Shown in pieces: positions 42,934 to 51,601 of a DNA stretch of 64,000 nt. The notes beneath the pieces were generated by a model, which was not told the origin of the DNA, did not search any database, and saw only the letters and a program-made list of their open reading frames with translations. The stretch's first letter is position 1; the number at the start of each line of letters is the position of its first letter. Source of the stretch: Verrucomicrobiota bacterium (GTDB lineage Bacteria > Verrucomicrobiota > Verrucomicrobiia > Limisphaerales > JACRJZ01); assembly GCA_016219875.1 (NCBI GenBank), contig JACRJZ010000129.1, positions 45,377 through 109,376 on the forward strand. Reading direction: 5' to 3'. The position numbers and the translations under genes were made by a program.

Positions 42934-44781
42934 ATGAGCGAACGACATCGCTACCAAGCTGAAATCCAGCAGTTGCTGGACATCGTCATCCATTCTCTCT
43001 ACACGGACCGCGACATCTTCGTCCGCGAACTCGTCTCCAACGCTGCCGACGCGTGCGAGAAACTCCGCTTCCTCCAAAGCTCCGGTACCGCGCCCTTCCA
43101 GCCGGAGACGGCCCTGGCCATCTCGGTGAAAACCGACGACAAAGCCAACACCATCACGATCACCGACACCGGCATCGGCATGACGAACGGCGACCTCGTG
43201 GAGAACCTCGGCACCATCGCGCACTCGGGAACGAAGGCGTTCCTCAAGCAACTCGCCGAGACCCAGAAACCCGACGCCCGGCTCATCGGCCAGTTCGGCG
43301 TGGGCTTCTACTCGGCGTTCATGGTCGCGGCCAAAGTCACCGTCCTCAGCCGTTCGCACAAACCCGATGAGCAGGGCTGGCGCTGGACCAGCGAGAACGC
43401 CGGCGGTTACGAAATCGAACCCGCCGCCGATCTGCCGCGCGGCACGCAAGTCATCGTGCAACTCAAGGACGACGCGAAGGACTTCGCCCAGGAAGCCCAC
43501 GTCAAGCGCATCGTGCAGCGCTACTCCAGCTTCATCCAATTCCCCATCGAGCTGAACGGCACGCGCCTCAACACCATCCAGGCCATCTGGAGCCGCAGCA
43601 AGAACGAGATCACCGACGCTGACTACAACTCCTTCTACCAATACGTCGGCCACGATCACGAAGACCCGTTGCTCCGCCTCCACTTCACCGCCGACGCGCC
43701 GCTCGCCATTCAGGCGCTCGTGTTCGTGCCGAAGAGCAATTGGGAGAACATGGGCCTGGGCCGCACCGAGCCGGGCGTGAACCTCTACTGCAAGAAAGTC
43801 CTCATTCAGGACCACGCCAAGAACCTCTTCCCTGAATGGCTCCGCTTCCTCAAGGGCGTCGTGGACAGCGAAGACCTCCCGCTCAACATCTCGCGCGAGA
43901 CCATGCAGGACACCGCGCTCCTGAAGAAGCTGAACCAAGTCCTCACCGGTCGCTTTCTGAAATTCCTCGACGAAACCGCCGAGAAAGACGCCGCGCTCTA
44001 CGAGAAGTTCTACGCCGAATACGCCCGTTGCCTGAAGGAAGGCGTGGCCACCGACTTCGCCCATCGCGAAGCGCTCGGCAAACTCCTGCGCTACGAATCC
44101 TCCACGACGGAGAAGGGCAAACTCACCTCCCTCGCCGACTACGTGAAGCGGATGCCCAGCGACCAGAAGGAAATTTTCTACCTCCTCGCCCCGAACCGCG
44201 AAGCCGCCGAGGGCAGTCCCTACTACGAAGTCTTCCAATCACGCGGCTACGAAGTGCTCTTCCTGCAAGACCCGTGGGACGAATTCGTCATGGAGCACCT
44301 CCACGAGTTCGACAAGAAACCGCTCCGCGCCGCCGAGAAAGCCGAGTTGGATGTCACCACGCCGCCTGCCGTTGAAGGCGCTCTCTCCGACGCCGACGCC
44401 GAATCCCTCGCCAAATGGCTCAAGGAAAAACTCGCCGACCGCGTGGGTGCCGTCCGCGCCTCCAAGCGGCTCGTGAACAGCCCCGCCGTCGTCGTGGATG
44501 CCGACCGCATGATGACCTCCAGCATGAGGCGCATCTTGAAAGCGGTGCAGAAGGACAAAGAAGCCGGCCCCGAAGCCAGGCAAGACCTCGAAATCAATCT
44601 CCGCCACGCCATCATCGTCCGCCTCGCCAAGATGCGCGAAACCGACGAGCCGCTAGCCGTGAAAGTGGCAGAGCAAGTCCTCGACAACGCCCGCGTCGCC
44701 GCCGGTCTCCTCGACGACCCGCGCGCCATGCTCAAGCGGTTGAACGAACTGCTGGAGCAGGTGTTGACGGTGAAGGGGTGA
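42934..44781 (+). CDS. htpG: Chaperone protein HtpG (Hsp90)
   Basis: ATP-dependent cytoplasmic chaperone of 615 residues, a normal length. The GHKL ATPase domain carries FVRELVSNAADACEKLRFLQ, the ITDTGIGMTNGDLVENLGTI motif and GQFGVGFYSAFMVA. The middle domain has GVVDSEDLPLNISRETMQD. The C-terminal dimerisation region includes RMMTSSMRRILKAVQ. The start ATG at 42934 fits the family. No clear CIRCE operator or heat-shock promoter was seen upstream. Downstream, a 52-residue gene begins 48 bases after the stop. Confidence 0.97.
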   Translation: MSERHRYQAEIQQLLDIVIHSLYTDRDIFVRELVSNAADACEKLRFLQSSGTAPFQPETALAISVKTDDKANTITITDTGIGMTNGDLVENLGTIAHSGTKAFLKQLAETQKPDARLIGQFGVGFYSAFMVAAKVTVLSRSHKPDEQGWRWTSENAGGYEIEPAADLPRGTQVIVQLKDDAKDFAQEAHVKRIVQRYSSFIQFPIELNGTRLNTIQAIWSRSKNEITDADYNSFYQYVGHDHEDPLLRLHFTADAPLAIQALVFVPKSNWENMGLGRTEPGVNLYCKKVLIQDHAKNLFPEWLRFLKGVVDSEDLPLNISRETMQDTALLKKLNQVLTGRFLKFLDETAEKDAALYEKFYAEYARCLKEGVATDFAHREALGKLLRYESSTTEKGKLTSLADYVKRMPSDQKEIFYLLAPNREAAEGSPYYEVFQSRGYEVLFLQDPWDEFVMEHLHEFDKKPLRAAEKAELDVTTPPAVEGALSDADAESLAKWLKEKLADRVGAVRASKRLVNSPAVVVDADRMMTSSMRRILKAVQKDKEAGPEARQDLEINLRHAIIVRLAKMRETDEPLAVKVAEQVLDNARVAAGLLDDPRAMLKRLNELLEQVLTVKG

Positions 44782-44828
44782 AGAAGTTCGGGGTTGAATT
44801 CAGCGATGTTCCGGCCAATTCTTCCACT

Positions 44829-44987
44829 ATGAAAACCGTCGTCGCTCGAAAACAAAGGACCGAAGCCCAACTGCTGGACCAGGCCACCAAGCAGGCGATG
44901 GTGAAGAAGCAGGGGCGTGTGGACCACGACGAGCTTCGTCAGGACGGCTACAGCGACCGTCTCCTTGCCCGGCTACGAAATGCCTGA
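44829..44987 (+). CDS. Small hypothetical protein, antitoxin-like
   Basis: 52 residues: a basic N-terminus (MKTVVARKQRTEAQLLDQAT) followed by RVDHDELRQDGYSDRLLARL. The charged helical character resembles small verrucomicrobial proteins found beside PIN or RelE toxins, but no toxin gene follows. The start follows the htpG stop by 48 bases. Function unknown. Confidence 0.45.
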   Translation: MKTVVARKQRTEAQLLDQATKQAMVKKQGRVDHDELRQDGYSDRLLARLRNA

Positions 44988-45016
44988 AGCCGTTCCTTCT
45001 AGCATCGGTGAGAGCA

Positions 45017-45715
45017 TCATAAAGTGTGTCCTGGCACAGAGCATCTCGGAGCCTCTCCAAGTCTGCCAAGCGAGTAGGTACCTCCTGCCGGGCACTGGGG
45101 CTTCTCGATCAGAATTGCCTCATTGCCGAAAAGATCCGAGTCCGTCGGCGAAGCGTTCGCGGTCTTGCCTTCCATGCGCCTCCAGTCCTCCTTTGCCCCT
45201 TGTATGTCCTTTAGGTTCCCCCTGCAAATGGCCTGCGCTTCCAGTGAGGCTTCCAAAGCGATGCGCTCGGGAACAGCAAGTCCAGATGCTACTAGAGCGA
45301 GAAACGAGGCTGCGTCGCATTCAGTGAATAGAGTCTTGGTGGTCTTGAGTTCGGATAAGACCGCGACTCGAAAGTTTTGTTTGCGCCATTGCGCAGTTCT
45401 CTTCTCATCGGTCAACGTTTGCTCAACAAAGCCGGTTGGGATCGGAACACGGGAAAGAACGACAGAGCCGAACTTGGAAGGCGGGATTTTAAAGTACAGC
45501 GAATGGGAGTGCCGAAAGAAAGGCTCAATATCCTTGCGAAGCCACGAAAGGTGTTCCTCTGTGAACTTCTTGAGTTCGAAGAAGCGAGAGAGTGTCTCTC
45601 GGTCAATCAAAAGTGCATCGTAGCCATTATGCCAGCAGTGAAGTGCAAGAAATGCGCCGAACACTCGGTGTTGGCGTTTGAAGTGTTCGTAGTATGCGTG
45701 GGATGGTTTTGCCAT
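45017..45715 (-). CDS. Hypothetical protein with a pilin-type C-terminal CPAGGTY module
   Basis: 232 residues without signal peptide or transmembrane helix. The N-terminal two thirds are unrecognised (YYEHFKRQHRVFGAFLALHC). The last ~70 residues match a module often found at the end of verrucomicrobial prepilin-like proteins: ICRGNLKDIQGAKEDW, then TDSDLF, then QCPAGGTYSLGRLGEAPRCS and GHTL, with paired cysteines. Finding it on a protein lacking a prepilin signal is unusual. AT content is higher than in the neighbours. Confidence 0.55.
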   Translation of the reverse strand: MAKPSHAYYEHFKRQHRVFGAFLALHCWHNGYDALLIDRETLSRFFELKKFTEEHLSWLRKDIEPFFRHSHSLYFKIPPSKFGSVVLSRVPIPTGFVEQTLTDEKRTAQWRKQNFRVAVLSELKTTKTLFTECDAASFLALVASGLAVPERIALEASLEAQAICRGNLKDIQGAKEDWRRMEGKTANASPTDSDLFGNEAILIEKPQCPAGGTYSLGRLGEAPRCSVPGHTL

Positions 45716-45848
45716 AGACTTGGCTTGTTTTGTGTTTCTTCATGGCTGTTGGAGGCCTGGACATGGGCGCAGCCTAGCGCGGGCACCGGGGGCGTCCAGC
45801 CCCTTTTCTGTGCCCAGTGGACCGGTCTGATCTTCTCGTTCGGTGCCC

Positions 45849-46055
45849 TCACAAATCACCTTCCTCCAATCCGGCAATCTTCATCAAGGCGCGCAGGAGT
45901 CCGATCTTCAGCGGGTGATTGCCGTGGATGGGAATCACAATCCGCTCACGCCGTCCGGGCATGATGAAGATGTGGTGGCTGCCGTGAATCCTGGTCAGCG
46001 TCCATCCTTGCCGTTGCACCGCGCGGGCCAGTTCCTTGCCTGAAACCTGTTTCAC
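45849..46055 (-). CDS. hicA: HicA-family toxin (mRNA interferase)
   Basis: 68 residues: VSGKELARAVQRQGWTLTRI, GSHHIFIMPGR and VIPIHGNHPLKIGLLRALMK form the double-stranded-RNA-binding-like HicA fold, with the catalytic His in the GSHH segment. It is downstream of, and overlaps by 4 bases, the hicB antitoxin gene, a normal hicBA arrangement. It cleaves mRNA when the antitoxin is degraded. Confidence 0.92.
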   Translation of the reverse strand: MKQVSGKELARAVQRQGWTLTRIHGSHHIFIMPGRRERIVIPIHGNHPLKIGLLRALMKIAGLEEGDL

Positions 46056-46255
46056 ACGGCCATTTCGATCACCCGGTCGTTCTTCGTCACGTCGGCCTCC
46101 GGCGTCTCCACGGCAAGCCAGCCTTCCATGGCTTCACGGAGATTGTTTGTGACCTCTTCGATCGTTTCCCCCTGCGTCACGCAGCCGGGCAAGGCTGGAA
46201 CCTCGGCCCAATAGCCGCCTTCCTCCGCTTCGTGAATGATCGCTTTCAAGTTCAT
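46052..46255 (-). CDS. hicB: HicB-family antitoxin
   Basis: 67 residues: LKAIIHEAEEGGYWAEVPAL, GCVTQGETIEEVTNNLREAM and EGWL are the partial RNase-H-like HicB domain. It is short and has no obvious C-terminal DNA-binding region. It overlaps hicA by ATGA (46052-46055) and so is translationally coupled to it. The upstream 58-residue gene is a second HicB-like protein. Confidence 0.9.
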   Translation of the reverse strand: MNLKAIIHEAEEGGYWAEVPALPGCVTQGETIEEVTNNLREAMEGWLAVETPEADVTKNDRVIEMAV

Positions 46256-46283
46256 GGCGCGAACCTAGCAAACTCCACCTGCC

Positions 46284-46460
46284 TCACAAGACCGAATGCG
46301 GCAGATCGTTTTCCTCCAAATACAGCTCGGTGGCTTCCTTCAAATTCGCCAGCGCTTGTTCTACAGTTCGCCCCTGGCTGGTCGTGCCGGTTTCCGGGTT
46401 GAACGCCACCAGCCAGCGTCCCGTCTCGCCCGGATAAATGATTGCTGTCAATCGCTTCAT
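46284..46460 (-). CDS. Second, unpaired HicB-like antitoxin
   Basis: 58 residues from ATG at 46460 (MKRLTAIIYPGETGRWLVAF). It continues TTSQGRTVEQALANLKEATE and ends LPHSVL. The HicB-like signature TSQGxTxEEAxxNLKEA is clear. It has no HicA partner of its own. It ends 29 bases upstream of hicB on the same strand, so it may be co-transcribed with the hicBA pair. Confidence 0.72.
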   Translation of the reverse strand: MKRLTAIIYPGETGRWLVAFNPETGTTSQGRTVEQALANLKEATELYLEENDLPHSVL

Positions 46461-46702
46461 GGTCGAACTCTAGGTCAGGCCGACATCCCCGGCAACGCCG
46501 GAATGCCCGGTGCTTCCTCGACGCCCCGCGCCCTGCTCAAGCAGTTGAACAAGCTGCCGGCACAGGCGTTGGCAGCGAAAAGCGGCCTGCGTGCGGGTGA
46601 AAAATCGCTGGGGCAAGCCGAAAGTTTCCTTGCCTCAGCAGCCCCTCTTTGCTACGAAAGCGCCGTCAGCTCAACCAAACCCTAGAAGCAGGAGAACCAG
46701 AT

Positions 46703-49273
46703 ATGCAGCGAGCCTATTGTCTTGTGGCGGTCACCCTCGGATTGTCCCTCTCCGTTCTGCACGCGCAGGTGCCCCAACTGATCAACTATCAGGGGCGCAT
46801 CGTGACCGGCGGAACCAACTTCCACGGCGCCGGGCAGTTCAAGTTCGCCCTGGTGAACAGCACCGGCCTGGCGACCTTTTGGAGCAACGACGGCACCAGC
46901 GTTGGCGGCGGCGAGCCTACGGCAGCGGTGTCGCTCGGCGTCAGCAACGGCCTCTATGCCGTGCTGCTGGGCAATGCCACGCTCGCGAACATGACCGTCG
47001 TCCCGCCCACGGTCTTCACCAACCTGGACGTGCGGTTGCGCATCTGGTTCAACGACGGCGTCACCGGCTTCCAACAGCTTGCGCCCGACCAGCGCATCGC
47101 CGCCGTCGGATACGCCATGATGTCGGCCAACGTGCCCGACGGCATCATCACCTCCAACAAGCTGGCCGCCAACGCGGTGACGAGCGCGAAGATCGCCGAC
47201 GGCGCCATTACCGCGGCCAAGCTGGCCAGCAACTCCGTGACCTCCGCCGCGTTGGGCGACACAGTCGCGCTGGGCGCCACCAATGTTAGCGGGCGACTGG
47301 ACGTGTACCGCACTGCTGCCGGCACGCCGGCCATCAGCTTGATTGGCAGTTCCAGCCAGATCAGCACCTACGGCAGCGACGGGCTGGAGCAAGTGCGCCT
47401 CTATGGGACGGGATGGGGCGACCTCTGGCTGATGAACAGCCTGTCGAACAATGCCACGGCGGCGCGATTAAACGCCAACGCCGGCTCCGGCGGCTACCTG
47501 GGCCTCTACAACAGCAACGGCGCCGCGCGGGCTTTCCTCTCTGGAACGAATTCCGGTGGCTTGCTCAACCTTTATCAAAGCGACAACCAGCTTGGCGTCC
47601 GGCTGGAAGGCGACAACTCTGGATCGGGATTGCTTAGTCTCTACAACACCAACGGCTCCGTGCGGGTGCAACTCTACGGCCAAGGCACGGGCGGCGGCGG
47701 CGCGCTGTCGCTCAACAACCGAACCGGGCAGGAGGTTTTGGAATTGCTGGCCTACACCAACGGCGGGGCCTTGACCCTGCAGGACGGTGCGGGTGTTCGC
47801 GCCGCGGAATTAGGCAGTTCCTGGCAGGGCGGCGGCTTTAGCTACCTCTACAACGCCGACGGCGGCACAGGTCTTTGGCTGGATGGCGACAGCAGCGGAG
47901 CGGGAAAGATCACCCTCTACAACACCAACGCCAGCTCCCGCCTGACCCTTCAAGGCCAGGGCATGGTAGGCGGCGGCCAGATCGACGCCTTGGCCGGCGA
48001 CGGCAGCACGGGCGTGCGCATCTTCGGCGAGAACAACGGCGGCGGCGGCCAGATCATGCTCTACAACGACAGCGGCACCAGCACGCTTTACTTGTACGGC
48101 GATGACGGCAACGCCGCCTCCATCTACCTCGGCAACACCGCCGGCAACAACCGCCTGCTCCTCGATGGCTACGGCAGCAACGGCGGCGGCCAGATTTCCG
48201 CTCTCAACGCCAGCGGCGACACCGGGGTGAACGTTTACGGTGACAGCAGCGGCGGCGGACTGGTCCGGCTCTACAACCACAACGGAAGCAGTACGGTTTC
48301 ACTGTTTGGCGACAGCAGCGCAGCCGGGGTGATCTACGTCGGCACCACCAACGGCAGCGACCGTCTAAGGCTCGACGGTTACGGAACCGGCAATGGCGGC
48401 CAGATTTATGTCTATGCCAGCGACGGCAGCGCCACGATCAACCTCCAAGGCGACAGCGGCGCGGCCGGACTGATCGAAGTGAGGAACGACACCGGCGCCA
48501 CCAAAGTCTCGTTGGACGGAGAGAACACCAGCGGCGGTGGCGAAGTCACGCTTCGCGACTCCACCGGGGATACTTCGGCGGTCTTGAGTTCCGGCTCTTC
48601 CGGTGGCTACGTGACACTTTCCGACGACGCAGGAGTCAACACAGTGACCTGGCAGAGTTCCGGCACCGGTGGAGGTTACGGCGCCCTCTACAAGTCCAAC
48701 GGCAGCAGCTACGGCATCTACCTCGATGGCGAAACCAGCGGTGCGGGATACCTGGCGGTCTATGGAACCAACGGCAATCAGGTGATCTATCTTGACGGTC
48801 AAGATGCCGACGGTAACGGACGCGTCGTGACCCAGGTCCTCCAAATCACCGGCGGCTCCGATCTCTCGGAAAACTTTGAGATCAATGCCCCGAGGGCCTT
48901 GCAGCCGGGCATGGTGGTGAGCATTGATGCGGAACATCCCGGCGAACTGCGCCTGAGCACCGGTGCCTACGACCGCACCGTGGCCGGCATCATCAGCGGC
49001 GCCGGCGGCGTAAGCACCGGCATGTTGATGGGCCAGATCGGCACCAAAGCCGACGGCAAACACCCCGTCGCGCTCACGGGCCGCGTCTATTGCCAGGCCG
49101 ACGCTTCGAATGGCGCCATCCAGCCCGGCGACCTGCTGACCACCTCGGCCACGCCCGGCCACGCCATGAAAGTGACCGACCACGCCCGCGCCCAGGGCGC
49201 CATCCTCGGCAAAGCCATGACCTCGCTCCCCAGCGGCCAGGGCCTCGTGCTGGTCCTGGTTTCCCTCCAGTAA
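46703..49273 (+). CDS. Large exported fibre-like repeat protein
   Basis: 856 residues with a signal peptide (RAYCLVAVTLGLSLSVLHAQ); ATG 46703 follows AGGAG. An N-terminal ~190-residue head (PQLINYQGRIVTGGTNFHGA, AVGYAMMSANVPDGIITSNK) is common to verrucomicrobial surface proteins. Residues ~210-720 are degenerate ~20-25-residue repeats of the form SLYNTNGSVRVQLYGQG with GGGG turns, suggesting a beta-helical fibre like a phage tail or adhesin stalk. The C-terminal ~120 residues (GGSDLSENFEINAP, GRVYCQADASNGAIQPGDLL) resemble trimming or cap domains. It is followed closely by an astacin protease gene. Confidence 0.72.
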   Translation: MQRAYCLVAVTLGLSLSVLHAQVPQLINYQGRIVTGGTNFHGAGQFKFALVNSTGLATFWSNDGTSVGGGEPTAAVSLGVSNGLYAVLLGNATLANMTVVPPTVFTNLDVRLRIWFNDGVTGFQQLAPDQRIAAVGYAMMSANVPDGIITSNKLAANAVTSAKIADGAITAAKLASNSVTSAALGDTVALGATNVSGRLDVYRTAAGTPAISLIGSSSQISTYGSDGLEQVRLYGTGWGDLWLMNSLSNNATAARLNANAGSGGYLGLYNSNGAARAFLSGTNSGGLLNLYQSDNQLGVRLEGDNSGSGLLSLYNTNGSVRVQLYGQGTGGGGALSLNNRTGQEVLELLAYTNGGALTLQDGAGVRAAELGSSWQGGGFSYLYNADGGTGLWLDGDSSGAGKITLYNTNASSRLTLQGQGMVGGGQIDALAGDGSTGVRIFGENNGGGGQIMLYNDSGTSTLYLYGDDGNAASIYLGNTAGNNRLLLDGYGSNGGGQISALNASGDTGVNVYGDSSGGGLVRLYNHNGSSTVSLFGDSSAAGVIYVGTTNGSDRLRLDGYGTGNGGQIYVYASDGSATINLQGDSGAAGLIEVRNDTGATKVSLDGENTSGGGEVTLRDSTGDTSAVLSSGSSGGYVTLSDDAGVNTVTWQSSGTGGGYGALYKSNGSSYGIYLDGETSGAGYLAVYGTNGNQVIYLDGQDADGNGRVVTQVLQITGGSDLSENFEINAPRALQPGMVVSIDAEHPGELRLSTGAYDRTVAGIISGAGGVSTGMLMGQIGTKADGKHPVALTGRVYCQADASNGAIQPGDLLTTSATPGHAMKVTDHARAQGAILGKAMTSLPSGQGLVLVLVSLQ

Positions 49274-49287
49274 GAAAGGAGAACGCC

Positions 49288-50268
49288 ATGAACAAATCCT
49301 GTTTCATCCACCGCCCAACGCCGGCAGCGTCCGTCGCGTGCCTGAGCTTGGCCATGCTCTGCGCGCTGACCGCGCCGGCCCAGGAGTTGGGTCCCGCCCC
49401 CGGCGTGCCTGAAGGCTTCATGCTGATCGAGGGCGACATTTTGGTCCGCTTGCCCAAGCCGGGAACGCCCGCCCCCAAAGGCGTCTATCGGGAAACCTCC
49501 ACCTACTTCTGGCCGGGTGGCGTGGTGCCGTATGAGTTCGACGCCAACGTCTCCGCCGCCAACCGCACGGCCGCCATCAACGCCATGGCCGAGTGGGAAG
49601 CCGTGGCCAACGTGGATTTCCGCGCCCGCTCCGGCGATGACAACTACATCCACGTCCAGGACAGCAACGTGAACAGTTCGCAGGTGGGCAGGGTGGGCGG
49701 CCGGCAGGATGTCAACATCAGCAGTTGGGGCAGCCGGTTCATCATCGCTCACGAACTGGGCCACGCCCTCGGTTTCTGGCACGAACAGTCCCGGTCGGAT
49801 CGCGACACCTACGTGCGGATCAACTGGGGGAACATCGAAGAGGGTAAGGCGCACAACTTCAACACCCACGACGAAGCCAAGCATTACGGGCCGTACGACT
49901 TCGACTCGGTCATGCACTACGACGGAAAATCGTTCTCCACGAACGGCCTGGACACCATCACCGTGCTGCCCCCCAACGACGTTCTGTGGCAGGCCGGCAT
50001 CGGCCAGCGGGACCATTTCAGCACTTGGGACCAGCGCATCATGTCCTACCTCTACCCGGAGAGCAACTGGCGCTTCTGTGACACGACGCGCACGGGTGCC
50101 GGCAGCGGCTCGTTCCTGGACCCGTTCAAGTACTTCACGGACGCCAAAGCCAGCGTGCCCAACTACGGTCATTTGTTCCTGGTCAAGCCCGGTAACTACG
50201 CGGCGGTGGGAGTTCACAGCAAACCCATGACCCTCCGCGCCCCGCTCAGCGGCGCGGTCCTCAAGTGA
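49288..50268 (+). CDS. Secreted astacin-family (M12A) metalloprotease
   Basis: 326 residues with a signal segment (VACLSLAMLCALTAPAQE). The catalytic signature HELGHALGFWHEQSRSDR starts at residue 155 (zinc ligands His155, His159 and His165). The Met-turn is SVMHYD. The activation-type N-terminal propeptide is short. The ATG at 49288 follows AAGAAAGGAG and lies 14 bases after the upstream stop, so it is co-transcribed with the fibre protein. Its substrate may be that protein or another surface polypeptide; this is inference. Confidence 0.94.
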   Translation: MNKSCFIHRPTPAASVACLSLAMLCALTAPAQELGPAPGVPEGFMLIEGDILVRLPKPGTPAPKGVYRETSTYFWPGGVVPYEFDANVSAANRTAAINAMAEWEAVANVDFRARSGDDNYIHVQDSNVNSSQVGRVGGRQDVNISSWGSRFIIAHELGHALGFWHEQSRSDRDTYVRINWGNIEEGKAHNFNTHDEAKHYGPYDFDSVMHYDGKSFSTNGLDTITVLPPNDVLWQAGIGQRDHFSTWDQRIMSYLYPESNWRFCDTTRTGAGSGSFLDPFKYFTDAKASVPNYGHLFLVKPGNYAAVGVHSKPMTLRAPLSGAVLK

Positions 50269-50276
50269 TTGACGCC

Positions 50277-51197
50277 ATGAAAACTTCCCTTCTCCTCCCA
50301 GTCGCGCTCGGACTGACTGTCGCCGTCCAGTCGGTGGGTGCGGCCACCCGCGCGAGCGCCAACTATTCCCTCACCACCGAAACGACCGACGCCGGCGGCC
50401 TCCGCACGACCAGCGCCGCCTATGTCCACGACGGCAGCCTCGGCGGCTTCGGCGGGCTGAGCGGTGCGACCGCCTCGCCTGAAGTGGCCAAGCACGGCTA
50501 CATCGGCCAACTCTACGAAGCGGTGGGCCTCTCGCTTTCCGCCGTGCCCCTGGCCGTGAACGAAGGCGCCACGCGCCAGGTCCACGCCTGTGCGCTCCTC
50601 GACGACTCCACAAGCCTCCCGCTGGCTGGCACCAGCGTGGCTTGGAGCGTGGTCAGCGGTCCGCTTTCCAGCATCAGTGCGGACGGGATCGTGACCGCCA
50701 TGATTGTGTGCGAGGACAGCCCCGCCATCGTGCGCGGAAACTGCCAAAACACGGCCGGGACCGTCGGCCTCATGGTGCTGGACGTGAACGCTGACAATTA
50801 CGGCCTCTACGCCAGCGATGGCGTGAACGACGCGTGGCAGGTCCGATACTTCGGCCTCGACAATCCGAACGGCTTGGCCGGCGTCGATTCCGATGGTGAT
50901 GGCCAGACTAACGCCTTCGAATACGTGGCCGGAACCATTCCGACCAACGCCAGTTCGAAGTTCGCTTTGCGCATCGAAAACGTGGCTGGGCACGCCGACC
51001 ACAAGGCGATCATCTTCAGCCCGCGTTTTCCCAGCCGCGTGTACGAGCCGCTCTTCTGCAACAGCCTCGACGGGGGCCGCTTTGCCGCACTCACAGCGAC
51101 CAGCACAAACGACAATCTCTTGGAACGGACCATCACGGACCTCCACGCCACCAACGCGACGCGGTTCTATCGCGTGCAGATTTCGCTCTCGCCGTGA
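50277..51197 (+). CDS. Exported protein with a thrombospondin-type-3-like calcium repeat
   Basis: 306 residues; start ATG 50277 (MKTSLLLPVALGLTVAVQSV). The N-terminal segment SANYSLTTETTDAGGLRTTS is common in verrucomicrobial surface proteins. A Big-like domain (LAGTSVAWSVVSGPLSSISA) is followed by GVDSDGDGQTNAFEYVAGTI, an acidic calcium-binding-type repeat preceding a beta-rich C-terminal unit. It starts 8 bases after the astacin gene, completing a three-gene exported-protein operon. Confidence 0.65.
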   Translation: MKTSLLLPVALGLTVAVQSVGAATRASANYSLTTETTDAGGLRTTSAAYVHDGSLGGFGGLSGATASPEVAKHGYIGQLYEAVGLSLSAVPLAVNEGATRQVHACALLDDSTSLPLAGTSVAWSVVSGPLSSISADGIVTAMIVCEDSPAIVRGNCQNTAGTVGLMVLDVNADNYGLYASDGVNDAWQVRYFGLDNPNGLAGVDSDGDGQTNAFEYVAGTIPTNASSKFALRIENVAGHADHKAIIFSPRFPSRVYEPLFCNSLDGGRFAALTATSTNDNLLERTITDLHATNATRFYRVQISLSP

Positions 51198-51269
51198 CGC
51201 CGCGGAGTCCGACGTGTCGCTGCTTCCCCAGCAGCCGCGGGACTCTCCCGCGGACTCGACTGACTCACT

Positions 51270-51440
51270 GGACTTGCGGAACACAGAGGCGAACTGGCGA
51301 CGCGACGGCGTTGGCGTCGTGCTCTGTCTGGCCAACGACGAGGATGTGGTGGACGCGGGCTCCCTCAGTGCGCTGGATGCGCACTATGAGTGGGCCATCG
51401 CTGGAGATCACTCTCACGGTTGCGTCCACGGCTGGCGCGG
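51270..51440 (-). pseudogene. Degenerate third copy of the thrS 3' end (copy C)
   Basis: The minus strand retains VRIQRTEGARVHHILVVGQT followed by EHDANAVA, matching GRIQRAEERRVHHILVVGQR of intact ThrRS. Nearest-neighbour DNA identity is visible (GACGAGGATGTGGTGGACGC), but many substitutions are nonsynonymous and the C-terminal end is lost. It is the most distant and most decayed of the three thrS 3' ends. Confidence 0.75.
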
Positions 51441-51601
51441 CTGGCGCCCCTCCGCTTTGGCGACCTCGTGGCAAGGCGCTGTAGCTGCAGCAGGATTCTG
51501 AACTTCTCTTCCACGGGCAGCGTGGCCAATCGCCGACGGCGCTCGCGCTTTTCGCAGAACAAGTCTTCGGCCAGAGCTGCGACTGTCTTTGGACTATTCA
51601 T
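51365..51601 (-). CDS. Small partner protein of the nucleotidyltransferase, probably truncated
   Basis: 78 residues from ATG 51601, which overlaps the nucleotidyltransferase stop (ATGAATAG). MNSPKTVAALAEDLFCEKRE and RLATLPVEEKFRILLQLQRL resemble small proteins (EKRxRRRxLAxLPFEEKIRIL) that accompany AbiEii-like nucleotidyltransferases in toxin-antitoxin-like pairs. The C-terminal third passes into thrS copy C, so the native end may have been lost. Confidence 0.5.
   Translation of the reverse strand: MNSPKTVAALAEDLFCEKRERRRRLATLPVEEKFRILLQLQRLATRSPKRRGASRASRGRNRESDLQRWPTHSAHPAH

Noticed and set aside
46954..49183. Possible CRISPR array from the regular repeats in the fibre-like gene
   Set aside because: The repeats are degenerate at DNA level, are in one long coding frame and have no unique spacers. 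They are protein repeats.
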